DNA of 64,000 nucleotides from Diphasiastrum complanatum (GCA_029204225.1 CM055097.1:33542804-33606803), one strand, 5' to 3'; positions 1 through 9,852 are shown, numbered from the stretch's first letter. Notes: generated by a model from the sequence alone, not told the origin. Made by a program: numbers and translations.

Positions 1-410
1 ATAGTCCTAATATAGTAGATCGACCCTCCAGTGTTCGAGATTATTGGTCACGCCGAGATTTAATTCCATGTCGAGGCTTGTTTGTGACTAATTACCTTGA
101 GAGGACCCAGACACTCTAATTGAGACATATGGAGTATTGCATGTACGTGTGACGGATATAGACAGAAGGACTGCATGAAGTGTTGTAACCTATTTATAGT
201 TGACCTGCATGGGGATTGCATGGGTTCATGCACAAGACTCTACTCTCGATATAATGAGGTAGGGATTCTCCCGTTTAGGTTACCAGTTTCTCTCCTCTCC
301 TCTTGCTTCACATGGCATGGCTTGGGGGCTAGATCTAGGTTTGGTTGGGCGGTTTGGCTCCATAGTCTCTCTTATTGTGTTCTCCTATCCTCATCTTAGG
401 GGTTATCCCT
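1..410 (+). repeat. Divergent retroelement-derived repeat, copy 1
   Basis: Non-coding sequence that matches 62690-63130 by eye: both contain an ATTATTGGT/GTTATTGGT block and both end in a stretch built around CATGGCTTGG, GGCTAGATC, a TTGGCTGGG-like block and GCTCCATAG. The copies are clearly diverged. A non-coding, AT-rich, dispersed segment of this kind is most likely part of an LTR or untranslated leader of a retrotransposon, but no termini or target duplication could be defined. Confidence 0.45.
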
Positions 411-556
411 TAGGGTCTTTACATCATCCAATAATGACAACATCATGATTTGATGAAGTTTTTGATATATTATGTGCTCATATATTTTACTAACCAATTT
501 TATATGAGTCATTTATTGGTGCAATATACTTGAAATATACTCGATAATGGTAAATG

Positions 557-643
557 CTTCTTGGTTTCCAAAGGGAGACTCGAACCCAAGATTAAATAAA
601 CTTTGGATGTCAAGCCAACCAACTGAGCCAACCTTGTTGGGTT
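557..643 (-). mobile_element. tRNA-derived short retroposon (SINE-like), copy A
   Basis: On the minus strand this 87-bp unit has a Pol III A-box-like segment (GGTTGGCTCAGTTGG) and a perfect B-box-like segment (GGGTTCGAGTC), and ends in GGAAACCAAGAAG. It is flanked by an imperfect 14-bp direct repeat, GATAATGGTAAATG at 543-556 and GATAATGGTTAATG at 644-657, as expected of a target-site duplication. It matches copies at 2199-2283 and 4532-4614. No poly-A tail is present. Confidence 0.75.
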
Positions 644-787
644 GATAATGGTTAATGACTAAATGGGATCTAAAATGTTCATAAATAGTGCAAGCTAAAT
701 AGTGGATTATTTTGAAATGTGAATAGGGCTAAATGACTAGGGTTAAGTGTGAGGAGGCATAACCTCTACTATCTCTCACACTTTAAT

Positions 788-790
<3 letters not shown>

Positions 791-873
<83 letters not shown>
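791..873. repeat. (TC)n microsatellite
   Basis: Uninterrupted TC/CT dinucleotide repeat of about 83 bp. Reading frames across it encode only Leu-Ser or Arg-Glu repeats and are not genes. Confidence 0.97.
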
Positions 874-876
<3 letters not shown>

Positions 877-1044
877 GTATTGCGCACAATTCTTGAATAG
901 AAGCTATGATGGTGTGAGACTGTCTCAAATAACAGTTTATTTTTGCAGACTATTAGGAGAGGTGGGTATGTACAATTTATAGGCATTCTCAAAAGATAGA
1001 ATTAGGTGGGTAGGAGTAGGATTAAACTCCAACATATGTAAGCT

Positions 1045-1800
1045 TGACTACATGACCAAAGTTCTCTATAAAATCAATATTAAGAGTATGAGAAAAACCC
1101 TTGGCAAGCAACTAGGCTTTCCATCTATCAATCTTCCCATCCACTTTATATTTGATTATGCAAATCCATTTGCACCCTACAATGTTTTGCCAAGTGACAG
1201 ATATGTGACAATCCATGTTTGATTCTTGATAAGGGATTGATACTCTTTATCCATTATTGATTTCCAATGCTCTACATTTGGACCCGATAGTATTTATTTT
1301 ACGATGATTGACTCCTCCGAAAAATTGCAATACGCTTCATCAACAAATCTCCTTAGTGGAAAACTTGGCGATTCGATCTTCTAATAGACTCCTCACTCCT
1401 ACTATGGCCTTCTCCATCTTTTTCTTTGTCATTGGGCTTAGAGGCTTCTATTATTCTTGCATTTTCCTCTGGTTGAGAAAAAGGCTGCTGCTGGTTTCAC
1501 TTCTTATTATTGAACTTGAGGATTCGACAAACCTGTAATAAATGTCCTTTCTTCTTCCAATACTTACAAATAATCCTTCCTTAGAAGTTGAAGAAGTTGA
1601 ATCCTGAGTAGACTTTGATTGCTCCTTATTCTATTGAAAATTGGCAAATGTGTCTGTTTGCTTTTTCAACATTTTCTTGTTGTCTTTCTTTGAGTAAAGG
1701 GCATGCAAATTTGAAGCTGGAGTAGATGATAAGGAGTTTTCTTTCGATTTTCTCTTTGTAAAAAATTGGCAAAGTTTTTTAGTTAATCTTCTAGGGCATT
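1045..1800 (-). pseudogene. Ty1/copia remnant: gag zinc-knuckle region joined to RT start
   Basis: Read on the minus strand with frameshifts. Around 1500-1565 is a degenerate zinc knuckle (C-K-Y-W then K-K-K-G-H-L-L-Q-V-C, with the second Cys replaced by Trp). This is followed by the Pol linker (DEAYCNFSEESIIVK, near 1300-1345) and the start of a copia reverse transcriptase (EHWKSIMDKEYQSLIKNQTW, then pieces equivalent to GCKW and AKGF). Protease and integrase, which should lie between gag and RT in copia, are absent, so the fragment carries a large internal deletion as well as stops and frameshifts. It cannot be functional. Confidence 0.7.
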
Positions 1801-2198
1801 AGGTAGAACAACTCTCATCTTTTTTCATTATGTCCATAAACCTCATGGGCATTGGAGTATAAAAGGCATTATTGACCATAAAGCTCGTGGGCTTTGAAAC
1901 ATGGCATTATGTGCATAAGGGCCATGCGTTTGGGAGCATAAACCAATATATAACTGACTAATGATGAAAAAAGAGTCAACACTTTTTTTTTTTGATTTTT
2001 ATGTTAAGTAAATGTGTGAGTGTAGACCTTCACACTTTTTTTCTTAGATGGCAAGTGCCCCAAAAGGAGCAAACAACATATTTTGCATGCACTTTTTATG
2101 TCAAGTTAAAGCCTTGGTGTTGAGTTTTACACTTTTTTGTGCCCGTGCCCTGATAGCTTGGGCATGGGTTTTTAGTATAAAGCCCTCCCCATAGTCCT

Positions 2199-2283
2199 GG
2201 TCCAAGGGTTGGCTTATTTGGTTAGCTTGGCATCCAAAGCTTCTTTGGTCTCAGGCTCAAGCCCCCCCCTTGAACCCAAGATG
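2199..2283 (+). mobile_element. tRNA-derived short retroposon (SINE-like), copy B
   Basis: 85-bp unit with the same order as copies A and C: GGTTGGCTTATTTGGTTAGC (A-box region), TTGGCATCCAAAG, a decayed B box (GGCTCAAGCC) and a CCCAAGATG end. The flanks share CATAGTCCT at 2190-2198 and 2284-2292, a likely remnant of the target-site duplication. B-box decay and the short surviving duplication suggest it is older than copy C. Confidence 0.7.
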
Positions 2284-2316
2284 CATAGTCCTACATTTCA
2301 CATACCAATTTAAAAT

Positions 2317-2319
<3 letters not shown>

Positions 2320-2368
<49 letters not shown>
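2320..2368. repeat. (AG)n microsatellite
   Basis: Perfect AG/GA dinucleotide run of about 49 bp, 37 bp beyond SINE-like copy B. Confidence 0.96.
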
Positions 2369-2370
<2 letters not shown>

Positions 2371-2592
2371 ATTCATGTTTGACTTGTGAATGTTGGATAA
2401 GTGTCCTAGTCGAAAAACTACCTTTCAGGGAATTTCCTTGAATGATAAAGTTAGCTTAAGTGTTCAATGGTGGAGAAAAGCTAGCTTTTTAGGTGTTCAA
2501 TGGTGGAGAAAGTCTACTTGTTTTGAAGTGTGAAATTCACTCAACCTTTTTTCTTTTTTTTTTTAGTTTTTATTTATTACCCAATATCTTGC

Positions 2593-2944
2593 TAGATATT
2601 GTATGGCTCCTCTTATTTTTAGCACCCTGCGCACACGTCAGGGTGGGCCAGGCAGGGAAGGCCACTCACATGTGTGCAGGTGGGTGTGAAGCTACCCGGC
2701 GCCACCTGGGCCTGCCCTGCGCCACCCACTTGGCGCTGGTGCCCCTGCCCGGTGCCACTTGGGCGCTGCCCGGCCTGCCTGCCCGGCGCCACCCACCTGG
2801 CGCCGGTGCCCCTGCCCGACGCCACCTGGGCGCTGCCTGCCCCTTGGCGCCACGGCGCCCGTCCGCACCTTTTTGGCCAGCCCCTGGCTGGCGCACCCTG
2901 ACGCGCTAGGGTGCTACAATTATGTGGAGCCAATATTGTATATC
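2593..2944. mobile_element. GC-rich TIR (MITE-like) element
   Basis: A sharply GC-rich core (about 2640-2905) in AT-rich DNA. The edges are inverted copies: AGCACCCT near 2621 against AGGGTGCT ending at 2915, each next to an inner CGTCAGGGTG/CACCCTGACG. The inversion continues outward through GGCTCC/GGAGCC and a GATATTGTAT-like block. A TA lies at each inner border (2620-2621, 2915-2916). The core holds about two copies of a ~67-bp unit built on GCGCCACC, TGGCGC, GGTGCCCCTGCCC and GGGCGCTGCC. No transposase is encoded. I read it as a non-autonomous DNA element with a captured or expanded GC-rich minisatellite. Confidence 0.5.
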
Positions 2945-3309
2945 AAAACTCCAAAGGACAAGACAAAATTTAATTGATTGATTTTATGTTGCTAATCTAG
3001 AGTTGACCATACAAATATGATTTTGAACCATGAGAAGATTATCCCCATACAACTAAATTTATTTAAGTTTTTTCGTGAAGAGAAAGGAGGTGCCACACAT
3101 GCTATAAATAAAGAATTTTTCCTTTTTGCAATTCAAATTGATGATTAAGAAGCAAATACTTTATAACTCAAAAATCACCTAAAAGTAACACATGGACTTT
3201 GATAAGAATCTTCATACATAGCTATAGGACAAAGCTAATAAAAAGTGAATTTTTAATTTTAGGAATTGGGTGTTCCCAATCTTAGCACCCCGCTCCCCGT
3301 GCATGGCCC
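2945..3309. other. Intergenic, no gene seen
   Basis: AT-rich DNA between the GC-rich TIR element and the tandem hairpin repeats, with no ORF or repeat I could recognise. A second TTAGCACCCC motif near 3282 resembles the terminus of the preceding element. Confidence 0.5.
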
Positions 3310-3499
3310 GTGCACTCCTTGCACCAAATCAAGGAGTGCACTGGTGCAGTCATCACCATGGAGTGCACCAAATCAGGGAGTGCACTGGTGCAATCATCAC
3401 CATCGTGCACTCCTTGCACCAAATCAAGGAGTGCATTGGTGCAATCATCACCATGGAGTGCACCAAATCAGGGAGTGCAGTGGTGCAATCATCACCATC
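3310..3499. repeat. 2 x 95-bp tandem repeat containing perfect hairpins
   Basis: Two consecutive 95-bp units (3310-3404, 3405-3499), each made of two related half units that share ACCAAATCA, GGAGTGCA, TGGTGCA and TCATCACCAT. Each unit opens with GTGCACTCCTTG, an 8-nt spacer and its reverse complement CAAGGAGTGCAC; the second copy has one mismatch. The array ends 230 bp upstream of the YnfA-like start codon. ORFs crossing it on both strands are repeat translations. Confidence 0.9.
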
Positions 3500-3728
3500 C
3501 GAGAGCGTTCGTAAAATTTTTTCCTTGGTGCACAGGGTGTTGAAACTAAGCACACCAAGGGTTTGCATATGTGGGTTTTTATTAGAATACTCATCAAGTG
3601 CAGCATAGCTGAAAATTCTCCATGGTTCGCTTTGATATTTTATTGGCAATGCATTATTGATTTTTGGGAAGTACAATACAAAAAGGAGAGGAGAGAGCGG
3701 AAAGTTAAAGGGCAAGGAGAGAGCAGCA

Positions 3729-4076
3729 ATGACGTATGCTGCCAAGGGGGTTGTTATAGCAGTGCTGCTATTTGTGCTTGCTGGGGTGTGCGAGATCGGA
3801 GGGGGATGGCTGGTTTGGAAGTGGAGGAAGGAGGGATGGCGATGGCCCTTCTTTCTGCTGGGAAGCCTTTTGCTGGTTGTGTATGGGATCATTCCAACCC
3901 TACAGCATCAGATCTTCGGCCGCACCTACGCTGCTTATGGAGGCTTCTTCATAATCCTCTCCCTTTTCTGGGGCTGGATCGCCGAGAACGAACGACCTGA
4001 CGTTTGGGATTGGGTTGGCGCTGCCATTGCCCTGGTTGGGGTGTGTGTCATAATGTTCGTCCCGAGAAGAAGCTGA
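3729..4076 (+). CDS. UPF0060/YnfA-family four-helix membrane protein
   Basis: Intact intronless 115-aa ORF. Four hydrophobic segments lie at about residues 6-30, 39-58, 66-84 and 95-111. Family landmarks are visible: Glu22 in helix 1 inside CEIGGGWLVW; a Trp-rich loop; the signature G64-R-x-Y-A-A-Y-G-G72 entering helix 3; E88-R-P-D before W93-D94; and a C-terminal GVCVIMFVPR. Bacterial YnfA proteins are about 105-110 aa and belong to the small-multidrug-resistance superfamily, acting as dimeric membrane proteins linked to efflux of cationic compounds. The plant function is not known to me. An in-frame ATG 24 codons upstream opens a charged extension unlike the family, so I start at 3729. The ORF is visibly more GC-rich than its flanks. 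AATAAA follows at 4157. Bacterial-type ancestry by transfer is possible but unproven here. Confidence 0.88.
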   Translation: MTYAAKGVVIAVLLFVLAGVCEIGGGWLVWKWRKEGWRWPFFLLGSLLLVVYGIIPTLQHQIFGRTYAAYGGFFIILSLFWGWIAENERPDVWDWVGAAIALVGVCVIMFVPRRS

Positions 4077-4156
4077 TTTCAAGGTTCTCTGCTTGCTTTC
4101 ACTTTTGCAATTGTTTTCTTAGGAGCACATAGTATCCACCTGCAGCCGGCTGCTTC

Positions 4157-4162
4157 AATAAA
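4157..4162 (+). terminator. Poly(A) signal for the YnfA-like gene
   Basis: AATAAA lies 81 bp past the stop codon of the YnfA-like ORF, a normal distance for a plant near-upstream polyadenylation element. Confidence 0.5.
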
Positions 4163-4531
4163 CTGGCCTTTTGAGAAGGTTTTCCTGTTTTTCGAACTGT
4201 TTTCCAATGTTTGTCCTTTAAAAATTTTCAAGCAATAGAATTCACCAAGAACTAAAGCCACACTACAAATAAGTATGAAATCACTATTTAAATTCTAGAA
4301 TGATCGGAATCTCAAAGTTACTGTCCATAAAATCTTTCAAGCAGTACGTATTACTAAGAGCTAAAAACTATGATCAATCAATCCACCGTAATTGGCTGCA
4401 CATCTACTATTTATGTTCAAGATCAAACTTTTCCTCGAGCCTCAACCCTCTCCTTATAATGGGAAGGCTTTGCTCTGACCGAGTTGTGGCATGAATTTAT
4501 GTCTCCGTTCTGCCATTGTCTAGATATTACC

Positions 4532-4614
4532 CAACGGGGTTGGCTCAACTGGTTAGCTTGGCATCCAAAGTTTCTTTGGTCCCAGGTTCGAGCCTCCCCT
4601 TGGAAACCAAGAAG
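4532..4614 (+). mobile_element. tRNA-derived short retroposon (SINE-like), copy C, with 18-bp TSD
   Basis: 83-bp unit: GGGGTTGGCTCAACTGGTTA (A-box region), then the self-complementary CCAAAGTTTCTTTGG (anticodon-arm-like), an intact B box (GGTTCGAGCC), and a GGAAACCAAGAAG end. It is bounded by a perfect 18-bp direct repeat, CATTGTCTAGATATTACC, at 4514-4531 and 4615-4632. The exact duplication marks a recent retroposition. Length and arms are tRNA-like, but acceptor-stem pairing is imperfect beyond four G:C pairs, so it is not called a tRNA gene. Confidence 0.85.
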
Positions 4615-4632
4615 CATTGTCTAGATATTACC

Positions 4633-7600
4633 GTGTTGTTTTGGAACTTAGTTGGTTCTCCTTATCTCATTTTGCGTTTTATACTGCAGTCTTTCTCATG
4701 GTTTTTCTTGCAAACTTTAACGCGCACCAGATTCAGTCTTTAGAAACAGGCCAGGTTATTAAGATGAGCAAAATTGAGGCTTAGGATTAGGTCTTGCGTA
4801 TCAAATGTTGTTCATTCAAGCAAAAATGAAGTTTGAAGTATGATTGATACAGCGAGCAGAGTTCTGTTTAGAAATGAAGAGTGCTTATAAAGTTTTAAAC
4901 TGGCATGTTGTAGAATGAGACAGATGCTGCTGCTATGCTACTCCGCAGGAAAGATGTTCTTATAATCTGTTAAGCAACTGTGTTAGCCGTTCTTTCCGCA
5001 TTATGCTGCCGCCTACAGCTTCAAGCAAAAGTTGTCCCGGCTGCTTTTGCCAGAGTTTTCCACGGGCTCATTTATGAAGGTTTTTATCCCTGCTCACTCA
5101 TGTTACCATTTCAGCAAGAAAGTATTTTAGCCCTGTTACAAGGGTCTGGTAAATCAGCTAGTTTTCTGGGAAAATCATTCGTAGGTTGAGGAAACATTAT
5201 CCAACCCTTGGATGGGTACAAGTTCTGGGGATTTTGCTGGAATTTAAAACTTCTAATATTTATTCAGCAGCTACTTTGTACTTGATCCAATCTCAAAAGA
5301 AACAATTTTTAGTGCGTGCCCAAGAGCAGGCATTTGATTGAAAAGAGGGAATTTGTCATGCTATTGATTGTCTTGGAAGCTGTGGCAAGCTAACTGTGGA
5401 ATGATGAATGAATTTCTAATTTATCTTTCATACTTCAAGTGGCCATCCTCATTAGTGATAGTAACTTGGAGCAAGAGAGGCAGATGAATTGATGAATCTA
5501 TTGAGTGTAGACCACGTTTATAATCCGATTTTTTGATGATCAGTTTCTATCTTCAATTGTTCACTTCTTTTTCTGAAGTGGTTGCAGTGGCAGTTCCATT
5601 TTGGAATCAAATGTAAATTTTTATTGTTGAATTAAGCTTGGCTTAGCCTCGATTGTAAGAAGTTTGATGTTTTCCAAAGATCTTTGAATTCCAATTAAGT
5701 AAGCTTTTACAAAGAAATGATAGAGCATCACCTGACTTTTTAAGTTCCTTTGATGAGAATAAGAGACTTGCCTATCGGCTTAGTGCATGTGATTGGTTAA
5801 AATTTTTAGGTGCTTCTCCTATCATTTGTAGATGTATAAGGTGAAATCGCCTCTTTTGCGAAGACTGAAGGTTGCATGTGGGCAATGTTTTCCATTTGCA
5901 GATTTGAACAATTTCACATCATGATGCTGATTCAATTTGGATTAAATGTTCTGGCATTTTTTCTCTTTTGAAAATCAGATTTATTGTGGATAGAACCTTC
6001 ATTGAATCAATGTCCAAAGATAGTTGCACTGTGTTTCTGAAAATGCGTTTCAGAAAGAAAAAAAATTTTAACTTAATTTTTTTTTGTGGGCAATATGGGT
6101 ATCAAATTAAAGCATTTATTAAGGGCAATTCATTTATGTAGGTTGCCTAATGTTTCGGGTACAATGTGGTCCAGTTTGGGGGCAACAATGCCTATTGGAT
6201 TTTATCAAGGTTAAAAGTTCTCTATGGGAAGGTGTTCCATTTCCTGTCAAATAACTGCATCGATAATGAGCAGCAACTATGCCAAGACCACCCTCCCCCC
6301 ATGTATCCTCCTGCGTTTCTGAATTTTTATTTATTTTTTGTTTTTCTGCGTTTCTGTCCCAGAAACGTGTTTCTAGAATTGTGTTTGCCCAGAAATGCGT
6401 TTCTGTGCAACTATGAGTCTCCAAACCTATGTTGCACGTTCCAATCTGGAACGCGATAAATGGGATTTCCTGGATCGCAATTTTTTTTTTTTTAAAAGCT
6501 GCCAATATGGGTATCATGTGAAAGGATTTCAAAAGAGCAGTTATGTTGCTCGGTTTCAGATGGTTAACCCCCAATATCTGCTATTCACTTCAATCAGATA
6601 CTGAAGCAAATGAATATTAGATACTGAAGCAAATCGTTTTTGCAGATATATTCAGTGGCTATTCATTTCAATTGTATCTACTTCTGTATTTCTGTTATTC
6701 ATTTGGATTGCAACCAGTGGTGGATCCATGCCAGATGAGAAAAAAAATTGCAAATTCTTTTGCTATCCGGGACAGCATTTCTGGTCCTGGATTGCACGGT
6801 CCGGATCGTTTTTGCAGCAGATCGCGATGCGGTGCAACTCAGGTGCAAACCTCTCCTATATTTGATCCAATTTGAACTCAAAAATATAATGAAATGTTTT
6901 TGCACTCAGTCATTAGTACTGACCAAATAGTGAGCACTAAGTACAGTGAGCACTAAGTACTAAGTAGTTGAAACATGTACACAATGAATGTTCAAGTACT
7001 AATTTTTTATAAGTTGTTAATTGTTTATTCCTTATGAGTATGTGATAAATCATAACACTGATCACTGAGAAATTGGCAACATATCGAAGCCATATTGTAA
7101 CATCAAGAACTAGGATTCAGGATCCATGCATTCAAAACTTGGATAAACTTTAAACAATACCTGTTTATTTGTGATAACACATGCCCAACAAAAAAATGTT
7201 ATGTCTCGTAAACCCGAGAATCTATGTTTTGATTATATTGTTTGGGGTCCATTTGAATGTCATCTGAGGTGAGAGTTGGTTTGGCTGGTTTGAACTGGTT
7301 GTGATGCATTACATGCATGACTAGTCACTTGAATGATTTGCCCCCTAAGCTCTATGAGTTTCACTTGATTTGAATCCACTCAACTCTAGCCACTCAAGTT
7401 AAGTGATTCAAAAGTAGTGCCATTTTTTATTTGGTGTTTCTTGCTATTGAATTATTGATCTAACAATGTGGGCATGCTCAAAGGAAGAGTTTTGTTTATG
7501 ATAGAAAAATCTAGTTGATTGGGGTGAGACGAGGAAACTCTTTTGTGTTAAAGTCTTTCTTTTTCATCACTTAAAGTCTTTTGTTGATTGGAAACATTGT

Positions 7601-8437
7601 GTACTATTGCTTGTGCTCCTTTTGGTAAATTTTTTTTGCCTTTGTTATTTTTGACATAGCCAAGTATGACAAATGTTGTTATGCCCTTGATAAACACCAG
7701 TCAATTAGCCACTAACTTTTGGCCATGGTTGACCTAGAATAAGTTAGAGAACTCAAGTTACTATGACTAGACTAGAATGAGGCCTAAAGTACCATGGCTA
7801 AAGTCAATCATAGTTAATGTTTCCATCTGATTCGAATCAAACCGTTTGAATCGGACCAATTCAACTAATTCAAACCAATTCGAATCGGTTAGCCCGGTTT
7901 GAACTGTTTTTAAAAAAAAAAAATTTGGAAATTGCGTGATTGATCATTGTAAAATATGACATGCGTAGTGTTTTTGAACAAAAAGTCAATGGTAAATACT
8001 AAATGCCAAGAAAATAGCCCTAAAATAGTTTTCTTGGTCGAAAATAAGCAAGCCTCAAGGAGTTAGGACTTCTAAGTACTGACTTTGGACTTTGGACTTA
8101 CTACTTTCTACCTAGGAAGTTAGGAGTCTGCCTTCAAAGTTCAGCCACAGGATGAGTCACGAGCCACAAGAGTGCTCACTGCTCAGTGGCAGGTGTTCAC
8201 TATTGACAATTGTAGCATGTGCATTGTGATTGATCATTCAACATTGTGTGATGTGCAATGTGCTTGAAATTTGAATGACGAATCATGATACAATCTAGAT
8301 TCTGGAGTTTGAATAGTGAACTTTGAACATTCAAACTTGAGTCTTGTACTTACTAAGTAGTAAGTAATATCTAGATTCTATTTAATATTATCATGTATGT
8401 ATTATGTTATAACTATGTTCATTAATTGCAACCTTAG
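4633..8437. other. AT-rich intergenic region without a supportable gene
   Basis: Only short, unrecognised ORFs. A possible MITE is listed separately at 6020-6414. Around 6095-6150 and 6505-6560 there is a weak direct repeat (an AATATGGGTATCA block followed by a similar 40-bp stretch). Around 7829-7905 a GATTCGAATC/AAACCG-rich inverted arrangement is seen. Motifs such as TAAGTACT recur near 6940 and 8340. No conserved protein signature was seen on either strand. Confidence 0.5.
6020..6414. mobile_element. Possible MITE with ATAGTTGCAC termini
   Basis: Begins ATAGTTGCAC (6020-6029) and ends GTGCAACTAT (6405-6414), an exact 10-bp terminal inversion. Inside, GCGTTTCTG and CAGAAACG motifs recur in both orientations. 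I could not find a convincing target-site duplication, so this is tentative. Confidence 0.3.
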
Positions 8438-8462
8438 CCCCCCCCCCCCCCCCCCCCCCCCC
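8438..8462. repeat. Poly-C tract
   Basis: 25 consecutive C residues. This could be a real homopolymer or reflect assembly uncertainty. Confidence 0.9.
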
Positions 8463-8886
8463 AAATTTGATTTAGACTGGTTGGATAGGATTGAGCCACC
8501 ATCTGTTCCCATTGTTTCTTTTGTTTCAGCACCCTAGTTTGGTACCTTAGCCAAAAAATCTGCGAATTCTTGGACATGTGTCCAATTCACAGTAGTTAAT
8601 AAAGCGAAGATACATCTTCGAGTCATCCACGATATTGAAAGCCTTACAAAATTCCTCAAGGAATTTGGTTCAAGTTGCCAGTTTTGTAGAAAGTTCTTCC
8701 ATCAGGACAACCTTTTCCTCTAGGAACATGAGGACTAATAAATCCATTTATCTTTTGAAACATTGTGCAAGCTAAAATAATTTGATCATATATTAGTTCA
8801 GTTCTCGACAAAAGGACATTTAAGTTTTAATATTAACAAATTATAGTTTATCAAATAGATATTGCATTTGGTGTTCCTGTTGCTTG
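8463..8886. other. Intergenic, no gene seen
   Basis: AT-rich. If the ORF1-like frame just above it belongs to a LINE, ORF2 (endonuclease and RT) should run through this interval on the minus strand. It is not there. Confidence 0.5.
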
Positions 8887-9552
8887 CTACTCTGATGGAG
8901 CTCTAGGACCGAACTTTTTAGCTTCACCAACAACATCATGGGAGTTCGTAATAATACCTTTGACTCGGACATTAAGAGCCTTCTGCTCTCGCAAACGGCT
9001 CTCGGAGAACGTAGCCAAGATAAAAGAAGATGGAGGTGGTAGAAGAACAGTATTAGGACCTTTAAGCACATCTGCCCAGGATCGTACAGCGGTATGATGC
9101 TGTTCCACTTGACTTTCAAGCTGTTGGATCTTAGCTGAAGTAGTCGGATGAGAGGAAGTTTCGATTTTGATAGCTGTAACTTCTTTCTTGAGATCATCGA
9201 TAGACGAATCTAGTTTTTGAAGATGAGATTGCACAGCTTGGATCATAGCTTCAAGAGAAAGAAGTTTTTTTTGATGGTTGTTGAGATATTCATATGAACG
9301 TAATTGATCTGCACGAATGACGGAGATCATAAAGGTTGGAGGCACATGTGACTCCTCTTCTGGGTTATTTGGGGTCAAAGGGTCGGCTATAATGGATTCA
9401 CTATTAGTGAGAAGAGGATCTGACGGAGAAAGAGGGATTGCCACTAGAATAGAAGGTGAAGGTGAGGGTGGATCGAAGGTAGGTGCAATGGACATTCCAG
9501 ATTGCAGATGCAGATCTGTTTGAAACAGGTACGATGACATGAAAAAGTACAA
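8887..9552 (-). pseudogene. LINE (L1-type) ORF1-like fragment
   Basis: 221-aa minus-strand ORF without a recognisable enzyme domain. It has a Pro/Ser-rich N-terminal third (about residues 20-75), a coiled-coil-like middle (about 90-150, with LLSLEAMIQAVQSHLQKLD and KIQQLESQVEQ), then RSWADVLKGPN and ESRLREQKALNVRVKGI. The last part resembles the conserved region of plant L1 ORF1 where a basic 'R-x-x-N-x-x-x-x-G' stretch follows a SWAD/V motif. No ORF2 follows, so the copy would be truncated. The start could equally be the internal Met of MSIAPTF. An unrelated degenerate gag is the main alternative. Confidence 0.45.
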
Positions 9553-9579
9553 AAGGCTCAGATATGATGGACAGACCTG

Positions 9580-9720
9580 CGATGGAGGCGGATTTCAGGC
9601 CAGGAGGGCTCCGTTCAGGACCCACGATGGAGGCGACAACAAGGTGCGGTTCAAGATCAGCGATGGAGGCACCAGTATGGCGCAGGTCTGCGATGGCAAC
9701 AAGGCGTGGTTGAAAACCAG
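9580..9720. repeat. CGATGGAGGC-based irregular tandem repeat
   Basis: CGATGGAGGC begins at 9580, 9625 and 9661, with a shorter CGATGGC at 9691, giving spacings of 45, 36 and 30 bp. It lies just upstream of the LINE ORF1-like frame and may be part of that element's 5' UTR, which often carries subrepeats. Confidence 0.55.
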
Positions 9721-9809
9721 ATCGCACTGGAGGGTGGGGGGAGTTACCTCCCCCCCGTTTGCGTGGAGCCATGCGGAGATGGAGCGCGCTGGCAGTAGGG
9801 CACCCGGCT

Positions 9810-9813
<4 letters not shown>

Positions 9814-9849
<36 letters not shown>
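9814..9849. repeat. (AG)n microsatellite
   Basis: Perfect AG/GA dinucleotide run of 36 bp. Confidence 0.95.

Positions 9850-9852
<3 letters not shown>

Noticed and set aside
749-992. ORFs across the (TC)n tract on both strands
   Set aside because: They translate only the dinucleotide repeat (Leu-Ser or Arg-Glu) with random tails.
2493-2977. Overlapping 72-138 aa ORFs on both strands in the GC-rich island
   Set aside because: Open frames in all directions follow from the high GC and the tandem unit; Pro/Ala/Gly-rich with no conserved motif.
3266-3892. ORFs of 77-179 aa over the hairpin repeats, both strands
   Set aside because: They are translations of the 95-bp repeat or antisense shadows of the YnfA-like gene.
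3729-4076. Bacterial contamination as the source of the YnfA-like gene
   Set aside because: Plant repeats and a SINE-like insertion lie within a few hundred bases on both sides with no break in the sequence. Cannot be fully excluded without reads.
4532-4614. Functional tRNA gene
   Set aside because: B box and arm-like stems are present, but acceptor pairing is poor after four pairs and the perfect 18-bp flanking duplication shows a retroposed copy.
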